Positions 16,290 to 28,542 are shown, counted from the stretch's first letter. The stretch is 64,000 bases of DNA from Acidaminococcus timonensis (GCF_900106585.1 NZ_FNWH01000006.1:1-64000), one strand, 5' to 3'. Notes: a model not told the origin generated them from the letters alone. A program made the numbers and translations.

Positions 16290-19200
16290 ATGTTTAAGCC
16301 GGTTCATAATGGCGACCGCATCCGGTACAGTTATGCACGGATCAAAGAAGTCCTGAAGATGCCTCATTTGATCGACCTGCAGAGAAAATCTTATGAGTGG
16401 TTCATAAGAGAGGGGCTGCACGATGTATTCAAAGACGTTTCCCCGATCAAGGATTTCACTGACAACCTGGAACTGAGTTTTGAAAACTTCACCATTGGGG
16501 ATCCCAAATATGATATCGAGACCTGCAAAGAGAAGGACGCTACCTATGCAGCACCTTTGAATGTGGACGTGCGCCTGCTGTACAAGGATACGGGCGAAAT
16601 CAAGGAATCCACCGTTTTCATGGGTGACTTCCCTCTGATGACCGATACCGGTACCTTCGTGATCAACGGGGCTGAACGGGTCATCGTCAGCCAGCTGGTC
16701 CGTTCTCCTGGTGTGTACTATTCCAAAGATATGGATCCCATGGGCAAGTTCCTGTACGGGACCACGGTCATCCCCAACCGGGGCGCCTGGATCGAATACG
16801 AAACCGATCTGAACGACATCATCTACGCCCGTGTGGACCGGACCCGGAAACTGCCGGCCACGGCACTGCTGCGTGTGATGGGCCTGCCCACCAACGATGA
16901 TATCATCAAGACTTTTGGTGAACATCCCTTCCTGACTGCCACCCTGGCCAAGGATACCACCAAGAACGAAGAGGATGCACTGCTGGAAATCTACCGGAAG
17001 CTGCGTCCTGGCGAACCGGCTAACCTGGAAAATGCCGCTCAGCTGATCAAGAACATCTTCTCCGACAATCGTCGGTATGACCTGGCCAACGTGGGCCGTT
17101 ACAAGGTCAACAAGAAACTGGGCTGGCGCCATCGTCTGCTGGGCAAGGAACTGACTTCTCCCATTGCCTTCGAAAATCCCGATGGCACTCAGGGCGAAGT
17201 GGTCCTGCCGGCAGGCACCATCATTGGCGATGAAGAAATCGACAAGCTGGAACAAAGCGGGATCTACAGCGAACCCGGCTATGCGGATGTGTGGGTGAAC
17301 TATCAGGAACATCCGGAACACATCATCGTCACCAAGGATATCGATGCTTCTGTCCGGGTCATCACTCCGGCTGATGTGATCGCTTCCTTCGCTTACCTGC
17401 TGAACGTGATCGACGGCATGGAAGGCAAGGACGATATCGACCATCTGGGCAACCGTCGTGTACGCTGCGTAGGGGAACTGCTGCAGAACCAGTTCCGGAT
17501 CGGGCTGTCCCGTATGGAACGGGTAATCCGGGAACGGATGACCCTGCAGGATGCTGACGTCATTACGCCCCAGGCCCTGATCAACATCCGCCCGGTGGTG
17601 GCTGCGGTGAAGGAATTCTTCGGCAGCAGCCAGTTGTCCCAGTTCATGGACCAGAACAACCCTCTGGCTGAACTGACCCACAAACGGCGTCTGTCTGCTC
17701 TGGGGCCCGGTGGTCTGTCCCGTGAACGTGCCGGCTACGAAGTCCGCGACGTACACGTTTCCCACTACGGCCGTATGTGTCCTATTGAAACCCCTGAAGG
17801 CCCGAACATCGGTCTGATCGGGTCCCTGGCCGCTTATGGTGTGGTGAACCGGTACGGCTTCATCGAAACTCCGTACCGCCGGGTGGACAAGAAGACCGGC
17901 AAGGTGACCAACGACATCGTTTACATGACCGCAGACGAGGAAGATAACTATATCGTGGCACAGGCCAACGAACCGCTGAACGACGACGGTTCCTTCGTGA
18001 ACAGCCACGTAACCTGCCGGGAACGGAACGATGTGCTTTCCATCCCTCCTACCCGTGTGGATTTCATGGACGTTTCTCCTAAACAGGTTATGTCCATCGC
18101 AGCAGCCCTGATTCCTTTCCTGGAAAACGATGACGCCAACCGTGCTCTGATGGGTGCCAACATGCAGCGGCAGGCTGTGCCTCTGCTGAATCCCAAGGCG
18201 CCTGTTGTAGGTACCGGCATGGAATACAAAGTGGCTGTGGACTCCGGTGTCTGCATCCTGGCCAAGCATGCCGGCACGGTGAAATACGTCAGCGGCGATA
18301 AGATCATCATCACCCGGGCCGATGGTGCCGGTGTGGATGAATACAACGTCCTGAAGTTCAAACGCTCCAACCAGAGCACCTGTGTGAACCAGCGCCCCAT
18401 TGTCTATAAAGGCGACAAGGTGGAAGAAGGCCAGGTCCTGGCCGATGGTCCTGCCACGGATCACGGCGAACTGGCTCTGGGCCGCAACGCCATTGCAGCG
18501 TACATGCCCTGGGAAGGCTACAACTACGAAGATGCTGTACTGCTGTCCGAAGATCTGGTGAAGGAAGATGTGTTCACCTCCATCCATATCGAAGAATACA
18601 ACTGCGATGCCCGGGATACGAAACTGGGACCTGAAGAAATCACCCGGGACATCCCCAACGTTTCTGAAGAAGCCCTGAAAGACCTGGATGAAGACGGGAT
18701 CATCCGCATTGGTGCGGAAGTACGGCCTGGTGATATCCTGGTCGGCAAAGTCACTCCGAAAGGTGAAACGGAACTGAGTGCGGAAGAACGGCTGATCCGT
18801 GCCATCTTCGCAGAAAAAGCACGGGAAGTCCGGGACAGCTCTCTGCGGGTGCCTCACGGCGAATCCGGCATCATTGTCAGCGTGCAGATCTTCACCCGGG
18901 AAAACGGCGACGAACTGCCCCCCGGCGTTTCCAAACAGGTACGTGTCCATATCGTGCAGAAACGGAAGATCAGCGAAGGCGATAAGATGGCAGGCCGCCA
19001 CGGGAACAAGGGTGTGGTTTCCCGGATCATGCCTCGGGAAGATATGCCGTTCCTGCCCAACGGTGAACCGGTACAGATCGTACTGAACCCCCTGGGCGTG
19101 CCTTCCCGTATGAACATCGGGCAGATCCTGGAAGCCCATCTGGGCTGGGCCGCCTGCGGCCTGGGCATGCGGATCGAATCCGGTGATCCCAGCCTGGCCG

Positions 19201-20030
19201 GCGAACTGAAAGAAGCCGGTTATGATGTGGATAAGTATGGTATGCCCCAGACAGTGGACCATGCCGTGCCTGTGGCAGTGCCTGTGTTCGATTCCGCCCG
19301 GGAAGACGATATGCAGAAGACCCTGAAACTGGGTGGCGTGGATCCCAGCGGCAAGACCATCCTGTACGATGGACGTACCGGCGAACCTTTCGATAACCCT
19401 GTTACTGTGGGCTGCATCTACTACCTGAAATTGCACCATCTGGTTGCAGATAAGATCCATGCCCGTTCCACCGGTCCGTACTCCCTGGTGACCCAGCAGC
19501 CTCTGGGTGGTAAAGCCCAGTTCGGCGGCCAGAGATTCGGGGAAATGGAAGTATGGGCACTGGAAGCTTACGGTGCCGCTTATACCCTGCAGGAAATCCT
19601 GACCGTGAAGTCCGATGACGTGGTGGGCCGTGTGAAAGCCTACGAAGCCATCGTGAAGGGTGAAAACATCCCTGAACCGGGTGTGCCTGAATCCTTCAAG
19701 GTGCTGGTGAAAGAAATGCAGGCCATCGGTTTGGACATCCAGGTCCTGGATGAAGACGATGAAGAAATCGACCTGGACGATGAAGATGAAGACATCGGAA
19801 TGGGCGATATTGCCAGAGAGCTGGATATGGATATGGCCAACAAAGCCAACCATACCGCAGCCAACGTGGGCGAAACGAACGGCGCGAACCAGAACAGCGA
19901 CGAAGAACTGAGCCCGGATGAAGACCAGCCGGAAGGCAGCGACTTCGATGTGATTGCAGATATCGGGAACATGAATCTGGATGATTCCCAAAATGATAAC
20001 GGCGACGACAACGGGTCTGATGCAGAGTAG
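16290..20030 (+). CDS. rpoB: RNA polymerase beta subunit
   Basis: 1246 residues from ATG 16290, which follows AAAGGAG. The rifampicin-binding region is wild type ([20 protein letters not shown], then [13 protein letters not shown]). [13 protein letters not shown] and the C-terminal [24 protein letters not shown] are canonical. The last ~100 residues form a strongly acidic extension ([17 protein letters not shown] and an Asn/Asp-rich end) absent from E. coli. Unusually, no rplL precedes it: the neighbours are the L27 operon and an unknown gene. rpoC follows 16 bp downstream. Confidence 0.98.
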   Translation: MFKPVHNGDRIRYSYARIKEVLKMPHLIDLQRKSYEWFIREGLHDVFKDVSPIKDFTDNLELSFENFTIGDPKYDIETCKEKDATYAAPLNVDVRLLYKDTGEIKESTVFMGDFPLMTDTGTFVINGAERVIVSQLVRSPGVYYSKDMDPMGKFLYGTTVIPNRGAWIEYETDLNDIIYARVDRTRKLPATALLRVMGLPTNDDIIKTFGEHPFLTATLAKDTTKNEEDALLEIYRKLRPGEPANLENAAQLIKNIFSDNRRYDLANVGRYKVNKKLGWRHRLLGKELTSPIAFENPDGTQGEVVLPAGTIIGDEEIDKLEQSGIYSEPGYADVWVNYQEHPEHIIVTKDIDASVRVITPADVIASFAYLLNVIDGMEGKDDIDHLGNRRVRCVGELLQNQFRIGLSRMERVIRERMTLQDADVITPQALINIRPVVAAVKEFFGSSQLSQFMDQNNPLAELTHKRRLSALGPGGLSRERAGYEVRDVHVSHYGRMCPIETPEGPNIGLIGSLAAYGVVNRYGFIETPYRRVDKKTGKVTNDIVYMTADEEDNYIVAQANEPLNDDGSFVNSHVTCRERNDVLSIPPTRVDFMDVSPKQVMSIAAALIPFLENDDANRALMGANMQRQAVPLLNPKAPVVGTGMEYKVAVDSGVCILAKHAGTVKYVSGDKIIITRADGAGVDEYNVLKFKRSNQSTCVNQRPIVYKGDKVEEGQVLADGPATDHGELALGRNAIAAYMPWEGYNYEDAVLLSEDLVKEDVFTSIHIEEYNCDARDTKLGPEEITRDIPNVSEEALKDLDEDGIIRIGAEVRPGDILVGKVTPKGETELSAEERLIRAIFAEKAREVRDSSLRVPHGESGIIVSVQIFTRENGDELPPGVSKQVRVHIVQKRKISEGDKMAGRHGNKGVVSRIMPREDMPFLPNGEPVQIVLNPLGVPSRMNIGQILEAHLGWAACGLGMRIESGDPSLAGELKEAGYDVDKYGMPQTVDHAVPVAVPVFDSAREDDMQKTLKLGGVDPSGKTILYDGRTGEPFDNPVTVGCIYYLKLHHLVADKIHARSTGPYSLVTQQPLGGKAQFGGQRFGEMEVWALEAYGAAYTLQEILTVKSDDVVGRVKAYEAIVKGENIPEPGVPESFKVLVKEMQAIGLDIQVLDEDDEEIDLDDEDEDIGMGDIARELDMDMANKANHTAANVGETNGANQNSDEELSPDEDQPEGSDFDVIADIGNMNLDDSQNDNGDDNGSDAE

Positions 20031-20046
20031 GAAGGAGTGAGCGCTC

Positions 20047-23000
20047 TTGTTGGACGTAAATAAATTTCATTCTATGAGAATCGGTCTGGCGTCCCCCGAG
20101 AAGATCAGAGCCTGGTCTCACGGGGAAGTCACCAAACCGGAAACCATCAACTATAGAACCCTGAAACCGGAACGGGATGGTCTGTTCTGCGAACGGATCT
20201 TTGGGCCGACCAAAGACTGGGAATGCCATTGCGGCAAGTACAAACGCATCCGTTATAAAGGTGTGGTCTGTGACAAATGCGGCGTGGAAGTCACCCGTTC
20301 CAAAGTCCGTCGTGACCGGATGGGCTCCATCGAACTGGCAGCTCCTGTTTCCCACATCTGGTATTTCAAAGGGATCCCCTGCCGGATGGGTGCCATCCTG
20401 GACATCGGGCAAAGGGCTCTGGAAAAAGTCCTGTACTTTGCCAGCTACATCGTACTGGATCCGGGCGACACCAACTTGACCAAGAAACAACTGCTGACCG
20501 AAGCCGAATATCAGGAAAAACTGGATGAATACGGTCCTACCTTCCGGGTGGGCATGGGCGCAGAAGCCATCAAGGAACTGCTCCATGAAATCAACGTACC
20601 GGAACTGACCAAGGAACTGCGGGCTGCCCTGAAGACGGAAACCAGCCTCCAGAAGAGACGGAACATCGTCCGCCGTCTGGATGTGTGCGAAGCCTTCCTG
20701 AAGAGCGGGAACAAACCGGAATGGATGATCATGGATGTCATCCCGGTAATCCCCCCAGACCTGCGTCCTATGGTCCAGCTGGACGGCGGCCGGTTCGCCA
20801 CGTCCGACCTGAACGATCTGTATCGCCGGGTCATCAACCGGAACAACCGTCTGAAACGGCTGCAGGAACTGCAGGCTCCGGACATCATCGTCCGGAACGA
20901 AAAACGGATGCTCCAGGAAGCAGTGGATGCTCTGATCGATAACGGCCGCCGCGGCCGTGCCGTAACGGGCCCCGGTACCCGTCCTCTGAAATCCCTGTCC
21001 GACATGCTGAAAGGGAAACAGGGCCGTTTCCGTCAGAACCTGCTGGGGAAACGTGTAGACTACTCCGGCCGTAGCGTAATCGTGGTCGGGCCTGAAATGA
21101 AGATGCACCAGTGCGGTCTGCCGAAAGAAATGGCACTGGAACTGTTCAAGCCCTTTGTCATGAAACGGCTGGTGGAAACCGGCGCTGCCACCAACATCAA
21201 GAGCGCCAAACGGATGGTGGAACGGGCCACGGATGCTGTGTGGGATGTACTGGAAGACGTGATCAAAGAACATCCTGTACTGCTGAACCGTGCTCCGACC
21301 CTGCACCGTCTGGGCATCCAGGCTTTCGAACCGATCCTGTCCGAAGGCCGTGCCATCAAACTGCATCCCCTGGTCTGCACCCCCTTCAACGCCGACTTCG
21401 ACGGTGACCAGATGGCTGTCCATCTGCCTCTGTCTGCCGAAGCCCAGGCGGAAGCCCGTGTGCTGATCATGAGCGTCAACAACATCCTGGCGCCCAAAGA
21501 CGGGAAACCCATTACCGTTCCTACCCAGGATATGGTGCTGGGGGCTTACTACCTGACCATCTTCAAGGATGGGGCCAAGGGAGAAGGCCGCCGCTTCATC
21601 AGCTTTGATGAAGCCCGTCTGGCTTATTTCAACCATGTGATCGACCTGCAGGCCCGGATCAAAGTCAAGGTCCCCAATGCAGAGATCTTCCCGGAACCCT
21701 CTGACAAGGGCGAAAGCCTGGTCACCACGTCCATGGGCAACATCATCTACAACTGCGAACTGCCTGTGGAAATGCGGTATTACTCCAAACAGGAAGACGG
21801 CACCTGGCTGCTGGGCAAACTGATCGACAAGAAGGAACTGGGCCGTCTGGTTGCCAAGGCTCACAAACTGTACGGCAACTTCGGTACTGCCCGTGTGCTT
21901 GATATCGTGAAGAAACTGGGCTATGACAACGCCTGCAAATCCGGTCTGTCCATTGCCGCTTCCGACATCAAGATCCCGAAAGAAAAGGCTTCCATCCTGG
22001 CTGCTGCTGAAAAGCAGGTGGACAAAGTGGAAACCATCTTCAACCGGGGCCTTATGAGCGACGACGAACGGTACCGTAAGGTCATCGCCATCTGGGACAA
22101 AGCCACCGAAGACGTGGCCAACGCTCTGATGAAGAACACCATGGATCCGTTCAACCCGGTTTACATGATGGCCAACTCCGGTGCCCGTGGTAACATCCAG
22201 CAGATCCGTCAGCTGGCTGGTATGCGTGGTCTGATGGCTGACCCTTCCGGCCGGATCATCGACCGCCCGATCAAGTCCAACTTCCGTGAAGGGCTGACCA
22301 TTCTGGAATACTTCATTTCTTCCCACGGCGCCCGGAAAGGGTTGACCGATACCGCACTGCGGACCGCCGACTCCGGGTACCTGACCCGTCGTCTGGTAGA
22401 CGTGGCCCAGGACGTCATCGTCCGGGAAGAAGACTGTGATGTGACGGGTATGAACCTGGTACGGGAACGGGCCCGGTTCTGCAAATCCGTCCTGGGATCC
22501 AGCCAGCATAAGCTGAAGGACTATGCCGTAGGCCGTACGCTGGCTGCCAGCGTGCTGAACCCGGAGGATGGTTCCATCCTGGCAGAAGCTGACACCCTGG
22601 TGAGCGAAGAAGTCTTCGACCGCCTGATGGCCGCCAAGATCCTGGAAATCAGCCTGTATCCTGCGGATGAAGAAAGCAATGAAGAACCGGAAGTGCTGCA
22701 GATCAACGTCCCTGAAGACAAGGTCAAGGCTGCTTTCCGCGAACATATGACCCACCATTTCCTGAACAAACAGGTGGAAGAAGACATCGTCAACGGGGAA
22801 GACAAAGTGCTGGCCAAGGCCGGCGACAAATTCACCGCAGAAGTGATGGAAACCATCCTGGACGATGGCACCGTGAAGGAAATGAAGATCCGCAACAACG
22901 AAGTGGATGGCGTGTATGTAGAAGCCATCACGGCTGGCAAGAACAAGAGCACCGTGCTGGAAACCCTGCGTGACCGTCTGGTCGGCCGTACCCTGGCCGA

Positions 23001-24090
23001 AGACATCACCGACAAGGACGGCAAGGTCATTTACCACATCAATGACTACATCACCGAAGATATGGCGGATGTCATCGCCGATCTGCGGGAAAAAGTCAAG
23101 ATCCGTTCTGTCCTGACCTGCAAGTCCCACTTCGGCGTATGCCGGGCCTGCTACGGCCGGAACCTGGCCACCGCCAAGAAAGTGGAAGTGGGCGAAGCCG
23201 TAGGCACCATCGCTGCCCAGGCCATCGGCGAACCGGGTACCCAGCTGACCATGAGAACGTTCCACACCGGCGGTGTTGCTGGTGCTGACGATATCACCCA
23301 GGGTCTTCCTCGTGTAGAAGAACTGTTCGAAGCACGGAAACCGAAACATCCCGGTATCCTGTCCGAAGTGGCCGGTACTGTGGAAATCCAGGAAAAGGAA
23401 GAGGGCCGTTTCATCATCATCCACAAGGAAGATGGTACGGACGAAACCTACCACATCCCCTATGGCGCCAAGATCCATGTGGCGGAAGGCGACAAGGTGG
23501 AAGTGGGCGATCGCCTGACCGAAGGGTCCCTGAATCCCCACGACATCCTGCGGATTTCCGGTCCTGCCGCTACCCGTCATTACCTGGTACAGCAAGTGCT
23601 GGGCGTATACAAATCCCAGGGCGTGGAAATCAACGACAAGCACGTGGAAGTCATGGTCCGTCAGATGATGCGGAAATACAAGATCGACGAAGCCGGCGAC
23701 ACCAACATGCTGCCGGGCTCTGTGGTGGATATTGCCCAATTCGAAGACGAGAACGACGAAGTGCTGGCAGAAGGGAAACAGCCGGCTACCGGCCATCCCA
23801 TCCTGCTGGGGATCACCAAGGCATCTCTGGCTACGGATTCCTTCCTGTCCGCTGCTTCCTTCCAGGAAACCACCCGGAACCTGACCGATGCCGCCATCAA
23901 AGGCAAGGTGGATCCGCTGCTGGGCCTGAAAGAAAACGTCATCATCGGCAAACTGATCCCTGCCGGGACCGGGATGCCCAAATATCGGAACATCCAGCTG
24001 AAGTTCCATCACCCGGTGGAAGCGATTGCCGAAGATGGGCCTGAAGCCCCTGAAGCAACTGCATCTCCTGAGCAGCAGCCGGAAGCCTGA
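20047..24090 (+). CDS. rpoC: RNA polymerase beta' subunit
   Basis: 1347 residues. The start is TTG at 20047, giving MLDVNKF as in Bacillus. The N-terminal zinc site is [19 protein letters not shown], the catalytic Mg site is [12 protein letters not shown], and the second zinc site lies in [13 protein letters not shown]. It ends in a Glu/Pro-rich tail ([17 protein letters not shown]). It forms a two-gene unit with rpoB, terminated by a strong hairpin. The rpsL-rpsG genes that usually follow in Firmicutes are not here. Confidence 0.98.
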   Translation: MLDVNKFHSMRIGLASPEKIRAWSHGEVTKPETINYRTLKPERDGLFCERIFGPTKDWECHCGKYKRIRYKGVVCDKCGVEVTRSKVRRDRMGSIELAAPVSHIWYFKGIPCRMGAILDIGQRALEKVLYFASYIVLDPGDTNLTKKQLLTEAEYQEKLDEYGPTFRVGMGAEAIKELLHEINVPELTKELRAALKTETSLQKRRNIVRRLDVCEAFLKSGNKPEWMIMDVIPVIPPDLRPMVQLDGGRFATSDLNDLYRRVINRNNRLKRLQELQAPDIIVRNEKRMLQEAVDALIDNGRRGRAVTGPGTRPLKSLSDMLKGKQGRFRQNLLGKRVDYSGRSVIVVGPEMKMHQCGLPKEMALELFKPFVMKRLVETGAATNIKSAKRMVERATDAVWDVLEDVIKEHPVLLNRAPTLHRLGIQAFEPILSEGRAIKLHPLVCTPFNADFDGDQMAVHLPLSAEAQAEARVLIMSVNNILAPKDGKPITVPTQDMVLGAYYLTIFKDGAKGEGRRFISFDEARLAYFNHVIDLQARIKVKVPNAEIFPEPSDKGESLVTTSMGNIIYNCELPVEMRYYSKQEDGTWLLGKLIDKKELGRLVAKAHKLYGNFGTARVLDIVKKLGYDNACKSGLSIAASDIKIPKEKASILAAAEKQVDKVETIFNRGLMSDDERYRKVIAIWDKATEDVANALMKNTMDPFNPVYMMANSGARGNIQQIRQLAGMRGLMADPSGRIIDRPIKSNFREGLTILEYFISSHGARKGLTDTALRTADSGYLTRRLVDVAQDVIVREEDCDVTGMNLVRERARFCKSVLGSSQHKLKDYAVGRTLAASVLNPEDGSILAEADTLVSEEVFDRLMAAKILEISLYPADEESNEEPEVLQINVPEDKVKAAFREHMTHHFLNKQVEEDIVNGEDKVLAKAGDKFTAEVMETILDDGTVKEMKIRNNEVDGVYVEAITAGKNKSTVLETLRDRLVGRTLAEDITDKDGKVIYHINDYITEDMADVIADLREKVKIRSVLTCKSHFGVCRACYGRNLATAKKVEVGEAVGTIAAQAIGEPGTQLTMRTFHTGGVAGADDITQGLPRVEELFEARKPKHPGILSEVAGTVEIQEKEEGRFIIIHKEDGTDETYHIPYGAKIHVAEGDKVEVGDRLTEGSLNPHDILRISGPAATRHYLVQQVLGVYKSQGVEINDKHVEVMVRQMMRKYKIDEAGDTNMLPGSVVDIAQFEDENDEVLAEGKQPATGHPILLGITKASLATDSFLSAASFQETTRNLTDAAIKGKVDPLLGLKENVIIGKLIPAGTGMPKYRNIQLKFHHPVEAIAEDGPEAPEATASPEQQPEA

Positions 24091-24130
24091 AGAGCGGTCA
24101 TCCGTTCGTAAGCGCTGTTCCAAAGCGGAG

Positions 24131-24177
24131 AAAAGCCGCTGTAACTATCATGGACTGGTAGTTACAGCGGCTTTTTT
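24131..24177 (+). terminator. rpoBC terminator
   Basis: GCCGCTGTAACTA (24135-24147) pairs perfectly with TAGTTACAGCGGC (24159-24171), followed by TTTTTT. A-rich 5' flank. Confidence 0.92.
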
Positions 24178-24200
24178 ACGCGATTTTTACAGAGTACCAT

Positions 24201-24292
24201 AAGCGCCTTTATTTCGCTAGTGTCAGCTGGCTTCCATCGGCTAGTGACTAGAGACTAGTGACGGGGTGTGAAAAAGCATTTTTTCACACCCC
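24201..24292 (-). repeat. Dispersed heptamer-array element, copy 2
   Basis: Reads in reverse relative to copy 1. It has a remnant of the GCGCC hairpin, the AGCTGGC half-hairpin, TTCCATCGGC, three heptamers (TAGTGAC/TAGAGAC) and a GGGTGTGAAAAA..TTTTTCACACCC hairpin. It lies between the converging rpoC and minus-strand gene at 24308. Confidence 0.85.
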
Positions 24293-24307
24293 CTTCGTTT
24301 CTCTGTT

Positions 24308-24886
24308 TCATTGATTTCTTTTTTTGATCCACTTTTTCAGCTCTGCCACGGACAGGGTGTGCTTTCGGGCTCCTTCATCCAGCAGGAAACTGGGGTCGGC
24401 GTAATTGTCGGCGCAGATGACAAAGGTGTGGATGGAGGGAAGGGGCGTTGCAGAGGCAGCAATCTGTTTTTTTGCAGCTTCTTTGTCTTTTCCCAGTACT
24501 ATAAGGGGATTGGGGATATTTCTGCTTTCAGAGTTATCGCTGACTGTCCATTGTTCAGCCCATTCCGAACCTTGTATTCTGTATCCACGATACAGAACTT
24601 CCATCAGCAGCCAATCGTGAGGAAGGCGGATCCAGAGAGAATTCCGGTTTTTAGGGGCGTCTGCCGGCGTAATCTCCTGAAAATCTCCGTGAGAAGCGGA
24701 ACCAATGGCTTTCAGCACCCGTTTCCGTGCTCCTTCCGGCGTCCTGGCTTTTTTCAGCCGCCGGGTCCAGAACCAGAAAAGCAGGAAGCCTCCCACCAGA
24801 AGCATCCCGAAAATCAGGTATTCTTTCAGGGAATGTAGCTTCCAAAGGGTCATGTTGGGGAAAATCTGTATCAGAACTTCATCCAT
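24308..24886 (-). CDS. Membrane-anchored protein, possibly NERD-like
   Basis: 192 residues. One transmembrane segment near the N-terminus (YLIFGMLLVGGFLLFWFW) is followed by a basic stretch and a soluble cytoplasmic domain. The C-terminal half (VLYRGYRIQGSEWAEQW, then NPLIVLGKDKEAA and IHTFVICADN) loosely resembles the second half of nuclease-related NERD domains, but no complete catalytic set is visible. It stands alone. Treat it as unknown. Confidence 0.7.
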   Translation of the reverse strand: MDEVLIQIFPNMTLWKLHSLKEYLIFGMLLVGGFLLFWFWTRRLKKARTPEGARKRVLKAIGSASHGDFQEITPADAPKNRNSLWIRLPHDWLLMEVLYRGYRIQGSEWAEQWTVSDNSESRNIPNPLIVLGKDKEAAKKQIAASATPLPSIHTFVICADNYADPSFLLDEGARKHTLSVAELKKWIKKRNQ

Positions 24887-25125
24887 AACGGGTCATGCAT
24901 CCTTTCTGCATTACAAATTTATAAGAGAAAATTTGTACCAATTATAACATGGAGAAAGTATACAAGTCCAGGGGAATGGAAAGTCTGGACAAGCCGGGGG
25001 AATGATGATATTATATAAACGATCTCTTTATAAAAGATATGAACGTTTGATTATTTATTGGCTGCAGCACACCATCCTGTATGTTGTGTGTAGTATACAA
25101 AATCTTTTAAGGGGGTTGTCATTCT

Positions 25126-26670
25126 ATGGTTGCAAAAAATGCAGCAAAGCAAACCTGGGTGGACCGTTTCCTGAATACCATCGAAACGGTGTGCAACAAG
25201 TTGCCGCCACCCGCCATCCTGTTCGTGGTCTTATTCTTAATTACGGCTGTAATCGGGGCCGGGCTTACTTCCAGCGGCTTCAGTCTGATCAACCCGGCAA
25301 CGGGGAAAGCTGTGGTTTCCCAGAATCTGTTCTCCAAGGCAGGGGTCCAGTGGCTGCTGACCAACCTGGTGAAGAATTTCACCGGATTCGCTCCTTTGGG
25401 ACTGGTCATCACCATGACCATGGCCATCGGGTTCTGCGAAGAAGCTGGATTCCTGGAAGCGATTCTCCGTGGTTCCATGAAAAATGTACCACCCAATGTG
25501 GTTCCGTATCTGGTGGCTTTCCTGGGTACCTGCGGGAATATCGCTTCTGATACGGCCATGATCGTCATTCCGCCCCTGGCTGCCATTGTGTACATCGGGG
25601 TCAAGAAACACCCGGTGGTAGGCATGATGGTGGGGTACGCAGGAGCCCAGGCCGGGTTCACCGCCAACCTGCTGGTGGCCGGTACCGACTCCCTGCTCCA
25701 GGGCCTGACCAACCAGGCCATCAACGCATTCCTGGGCAAGGAAGGCGCTTTCGTGGTGGATGTAACCTGTAACTGGTACTTCATGTTTGTTTCCACTTTC
25801 CTGTGCGCCCTGGTCATTGGCTGGGTGTCCGTGCATATCATCGAACCCCGGTTCCCCAAATATGAAGGGGTGGAAACGGAAGAAGCCAAGGTGGACATCA
25901 CCCCTGTGGAAAAGAAAGGGATCCATCGGGCGGCTCTGGCCATGCTCCTTTATATCATCGTTGTGATTATCGGCTTCAAGGCCCAGGTGCTGTCCAAAGA
26001 CGGTGTGACCGTGGTGGGTTCCCTGATGCTGAAGGGCCTGATCCCGCTGCTGTTCTTCCTGTTCTCCATCGGTGGCCTCACCTATGGGTACAGCGTGGGC
26101 AAGTTCACCAAGATCAAGGACGTGAATGCCGCCATGGTGAAACAGATGAGCGGTATGGGCGCCTATGTGGTGTTCTGCTTCTTCTGCGGCCAGTTCCAGG
26201 GACTGTTCAACTGGACCAAGCTGGGCACGCTGCTGGCCATTTCCGGGGCCAACTTCCTGAAGGGGATTGGGTTCACGGGTCTTCCCATGTGCATCGCGTT
26301 CATCCTGGTCACCGCCTGCATCAACATCTTCGTATCCTCCGGGTCCGCCAAGTGGGCCATCCTGGCACCGATCTTCGTTCCCATGTTCATGCTGATGGGG
26401 TACCATCCCGGTTTTGCACAGTTGCTGTATCGGCTGGGTGATTCTCCGGGCAACTGCTTCACTCCCATGAGCCCGTACATCTGGATGATCCTGAGCGTTG
26501 CCCAGGAAAAATACATGCCGGATTGTGCCATCGGTACCTTGATCGCCAACATGATCCCCATCGCCGTTGTCCTGCAGATCGCCTGGATCATTTTCCTGGT
26601 AGTCTGGGTCACCCTGGGTCTCCCCATCGGTCCTGGCGTGGGACTGGCTCTGCCGGCTGGTGTGCTGTAA
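25126..26670 (+). CDS. AbgT-family transporter (first of a tandem pair)
   Basis: A 514-residue inner-membrane protein with 11-13 hydrophobic segments and AbgT hallmarks: VERVCNKLPPPA-like start (IETVCNKLPPPAILF), CGNIASDTAMIVIPPLAA, and SGSAKWAILAPIFVPM. AbgT proteins import p-aminobenzoyl-glutamate or, in some members, export sulfonamide-type drugs. No abgAB hydrolase genes lie here, so the substrate is open. RBS GGGGG 9 bases upstream. The gene behind it is a close paralogue with its own leader. Confidence 0.92.
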   Translation: MVAKNAAKQTWVDRFLNTIETVCNKLPPPAILFVVLFLITAVIGAGLTSSGFSLINPATGKAVVSQNLFSKAGVQWLLTNLVKNFTGFAPLGLVITMTMAIGFCEEAGFLEAILRGSMKNVPPNVVPYLVAFLGTCGNIASDTAMIVIPPLAAIVYIGVKKHPVVGMMVGYAGAQAGFTANLLVAGTDSLLQGLTNQAINAFLGKEGAFVVDVTCNWYFMFVSTFLCALVIGWVSVHIIEPRFPKYEGVETEEAKVDITPVEKKGIHRAALAMLLYIIVVIIGFKAQVLSKDGVTVVGSLMLKGLIPLLFFLFSIGGLTYGYSVGKFTKIKDVNAAMVKQMSGMGAYVVFCFFCGQFQGLFNWTKLGTLLAISGANFLKGIGFTGLPMCIAFILVTACINIFVSSGSAKWAILAPIFVPMFMLMGYHPGFAQLLYRLGDSPGNCFTPMSPYIWMILSVAQEKYMPDCAIGTLIANMIPIAVVLQIAWIIFLVVWVTLGLPIGPGVGLALPAGVL

Positions 26671-26684
26671 CAGAACAATCATGC

Positions 26685-26723
26685 AAAAGACTGTTGTACA
26701 CTTTGTGTGCAGCAGTCTTTTTT
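26685..26723 (+). terminator. Terminator between the two AbgT genes
   Basis: AAAGACTGTTGTACAC pairs with GTGTGCAGCAGTCTTT (two mismatches) over a 3-base loop, then T's. The two transporters are therefore probably separate transcription units. Confidence 0.82.
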
Positions 26724-26943
26724 CGTTCGAAGAATCCTACTATGTCCGTCTGAAATAGATTTTTAATCAGAAAATATGTAAAATTCCTGCAAATTCATCT
26801 GCTAATCTGTTATAATATCAGGGAACCCTTATTAAAAATGAAACACAAAATGGAAAACCCTGCTCCACCAAGTCTGCCGATTTTTCTGCAGGAAAACAGG
26901 GGAGTCCCTGCAGCATGGAATGTATCAAGGAGGTTCCACATCT

Positions 26944-28500
26944 ATGGCATCAAAAATGGCATCACAGAATCCACCCAGAGCCAGTCTTCTGGACCGGTTC
27001 CTGAACACCGTCGAACGGGTCTGCAACAAACTGCCGCCCCCGGCCATCCTGTTCGGCATCCTGTTCATCCTCACGGCCATTGTGGGGGCGCTCTGCACCC
27101 AGGCGGGCTTTGCCCTGGAAAATCCGGCCTCTCATAAAATGGTGGCATCCCAGAACTTCTTTTCCAAGGCCGGCATCCAATGGCTGCTCAGCACCCTGGT
27201 GAAAAACTTCACCGGATTCGCTCCCATGGGTCTGGTGATCACCATGACCCTGGCCATCGGGTTCTGTGAAGAATCTGGCATGCTGGCGGCTCTTCTGCGG
27301 CGCAGCATGAAGAACGTGCCGCCCTCTCTGGTGCCGTTCATCGTGGCCTTCCTGGGGGTGTGCGGCAACATCGCCTCTGATACGGCCATGGTGGTGATTC
27401 CGCCTCTGGCAGCTGTGGCCTACATCGGTGTGCGGAAGCATCCGGTGGTGGGTATGATGGTGGGGTTTGCCGGGGCCGAAGCCGGTTTTGGCGCCAATCT
27501 GATGATCGCCGGTACGGATTCCCTGCTCCAGGGCCTGACCAACCAGGCCATCGACGGGTTCCTGGGCAAAGCCGGTGTGTTTGCCGTGGATGTGACCTGC
27601 AACTGGTATTTCATGTTCGCTTCCACGTTTCTGTGCGCTCTGATCATCGGACTGGTTTCCATCAAGGTGGTGGAACCCCGGTTCGGTGTCTATGACGGTC
27701 CCGGCTGCGATGAGGAACTGGGGGACGTGACAGAACTGGAACGGAAGGGCCTGAACCGGGCCGGCCTGGTGGTACTGGTGTACATCGCCGTGCTGGTGGC
27801 GGGCTTCTTTACGGGGATCCTTTCCAAAGACGGTCATACCTTTGTAGGATCGCCCCTGCTGAAAGGCCTGATTCCGCTGCTGTTCTTCCTGTTCAGTCTG
27901 GCGGGACTCACCTACGGCTTTACCACCGGCTCCTTCAAGACCATCAAGGATGTGAACAAGGCCATGGTAAAACAGATGAGCGGTATGGGCGCCTTTGTGG
28001 TGTTCTGCTTCTTCTGCGGTCAGTTCCAGGCCCTGTTCAGCTGGACCCATCTGGGGACCCTGATTGCCATTGCAGGGGCTGATTTCCTGAAGAGTGTGGG
28101 CTTCACAGGGCTGCCCATGTGCGTGATTTTCATCATCATCACCAGCATCGTGAACATCTTCATGTCCTCCGGGTCGGCCAAGTGGGCCATCTTTGCCCCC
28201 ATCTTCATTCCCATGTTCATGCTGCTGGGATACCATCCCGGATACACCCAGCTGCTGTATCGGCTGGGCGATTCTCCCACCAACTGCTTTACTCCCATGA
28301 ACCCGTATCTGTGGATGATCTTGAGTGTGGCCCAGGAGAAATACATGCCCAAGGCTGCCATCGGAACTCTGGTATCCAATTTGATCCCCATTGCCGTGGT
28401 ACTGCAGATCGTATGGATCCTTTTCCTGGTGGTCTGGATGACGCTGGGTCTGCCCATCGGGCCGGGGGTGGAAATGGCCCTTCCGGCGGGAATCCTGTAA
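26944..28500 (+). CDS. AbgT-family transporter (second of a tandem pair)
   Basis: 518 residues, collinear with the preceding gene over its whole length (PPSLVPFIVAFLGVCGNIASDTAM, MVKQMSGMGAFVVFCFFCGQFQ). I start at ATG 26944 because AAGGAGG lies 9 bases before it; an upstream ATG at 26920 has no such site. The loop near residues 245-265 (GPGCDEELGDVTELERKG) is the most divergent part and may mark different regulation or specificity. It is followed by its own terminator. Confidence 0.92.
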   Translation: MASKMASQNPPRASLLDRFLNTVERVCNKLPPPAILFGILFILTAIVGALCTQAGFALENPASHKMVASQNFFSKAGIQWLLSTLVKNFTGFAPMGLVITMTLAIGFCEESGMLAALLRRSMKNVPPSLVPFIVAFLGVCGNIASDTAMVVIPPLAAVAYIGVRKHPVVGMMVGFAGAEAGFGANLMIAGTDSLLQGLTNQAIDGFLGKAGVFAVDVTCNWYFMFASTFLCALIIGLVSIKVVEPRFGVYDGPGCDEELGDVTELERKGLNRAGLVVLVYIAVLVAGFFTGILSKDGHTFVGSPLLKGLIPLLFFLFSLAGLTYGFTTGSFKTIKDVNKAMVKQMSGMGAFVVFCFFCGQFQALFSWTHLGTLIAIAGADFLKSVGFTGLPMCVIFIIITSIVNIFMSSGSAKWAIFAPIFIPMFMLLGYHPGYTQLLYRLGDSPTNCFTPMNPYLWMILSVAQEKYMPKAAIGTLVSNLIPIAVVLQIVWILFLVVWMTLGLPIGPGVEMALPAGIL

Positions 28501-28508
28501 AAAAAAGA

Positions 28509-28542
28509 AGCCTGCGCGGCACGGTCCTCTTTGCAGGCTTTT
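28509..28542 (+). terminator. Terminator after the second AbgT gene
   Basis: AGCCTGC pairs with GCAGGCT across a 17-base loop, followed by TTT. Weaker than the hairpin at 28605. Confidence 0.55.

Noticed and set aside
16200-24123. Very long open frames on the minus strand opposite rpoB (about 1260 codons) and rpoC (about 1475 codons)
   Set aside because: They mirror the strongly biased codon use of rpoB/rpoC, which removes stop codons from the antisense frame. The translations are His/Phe/Gly-rich with no known domain.
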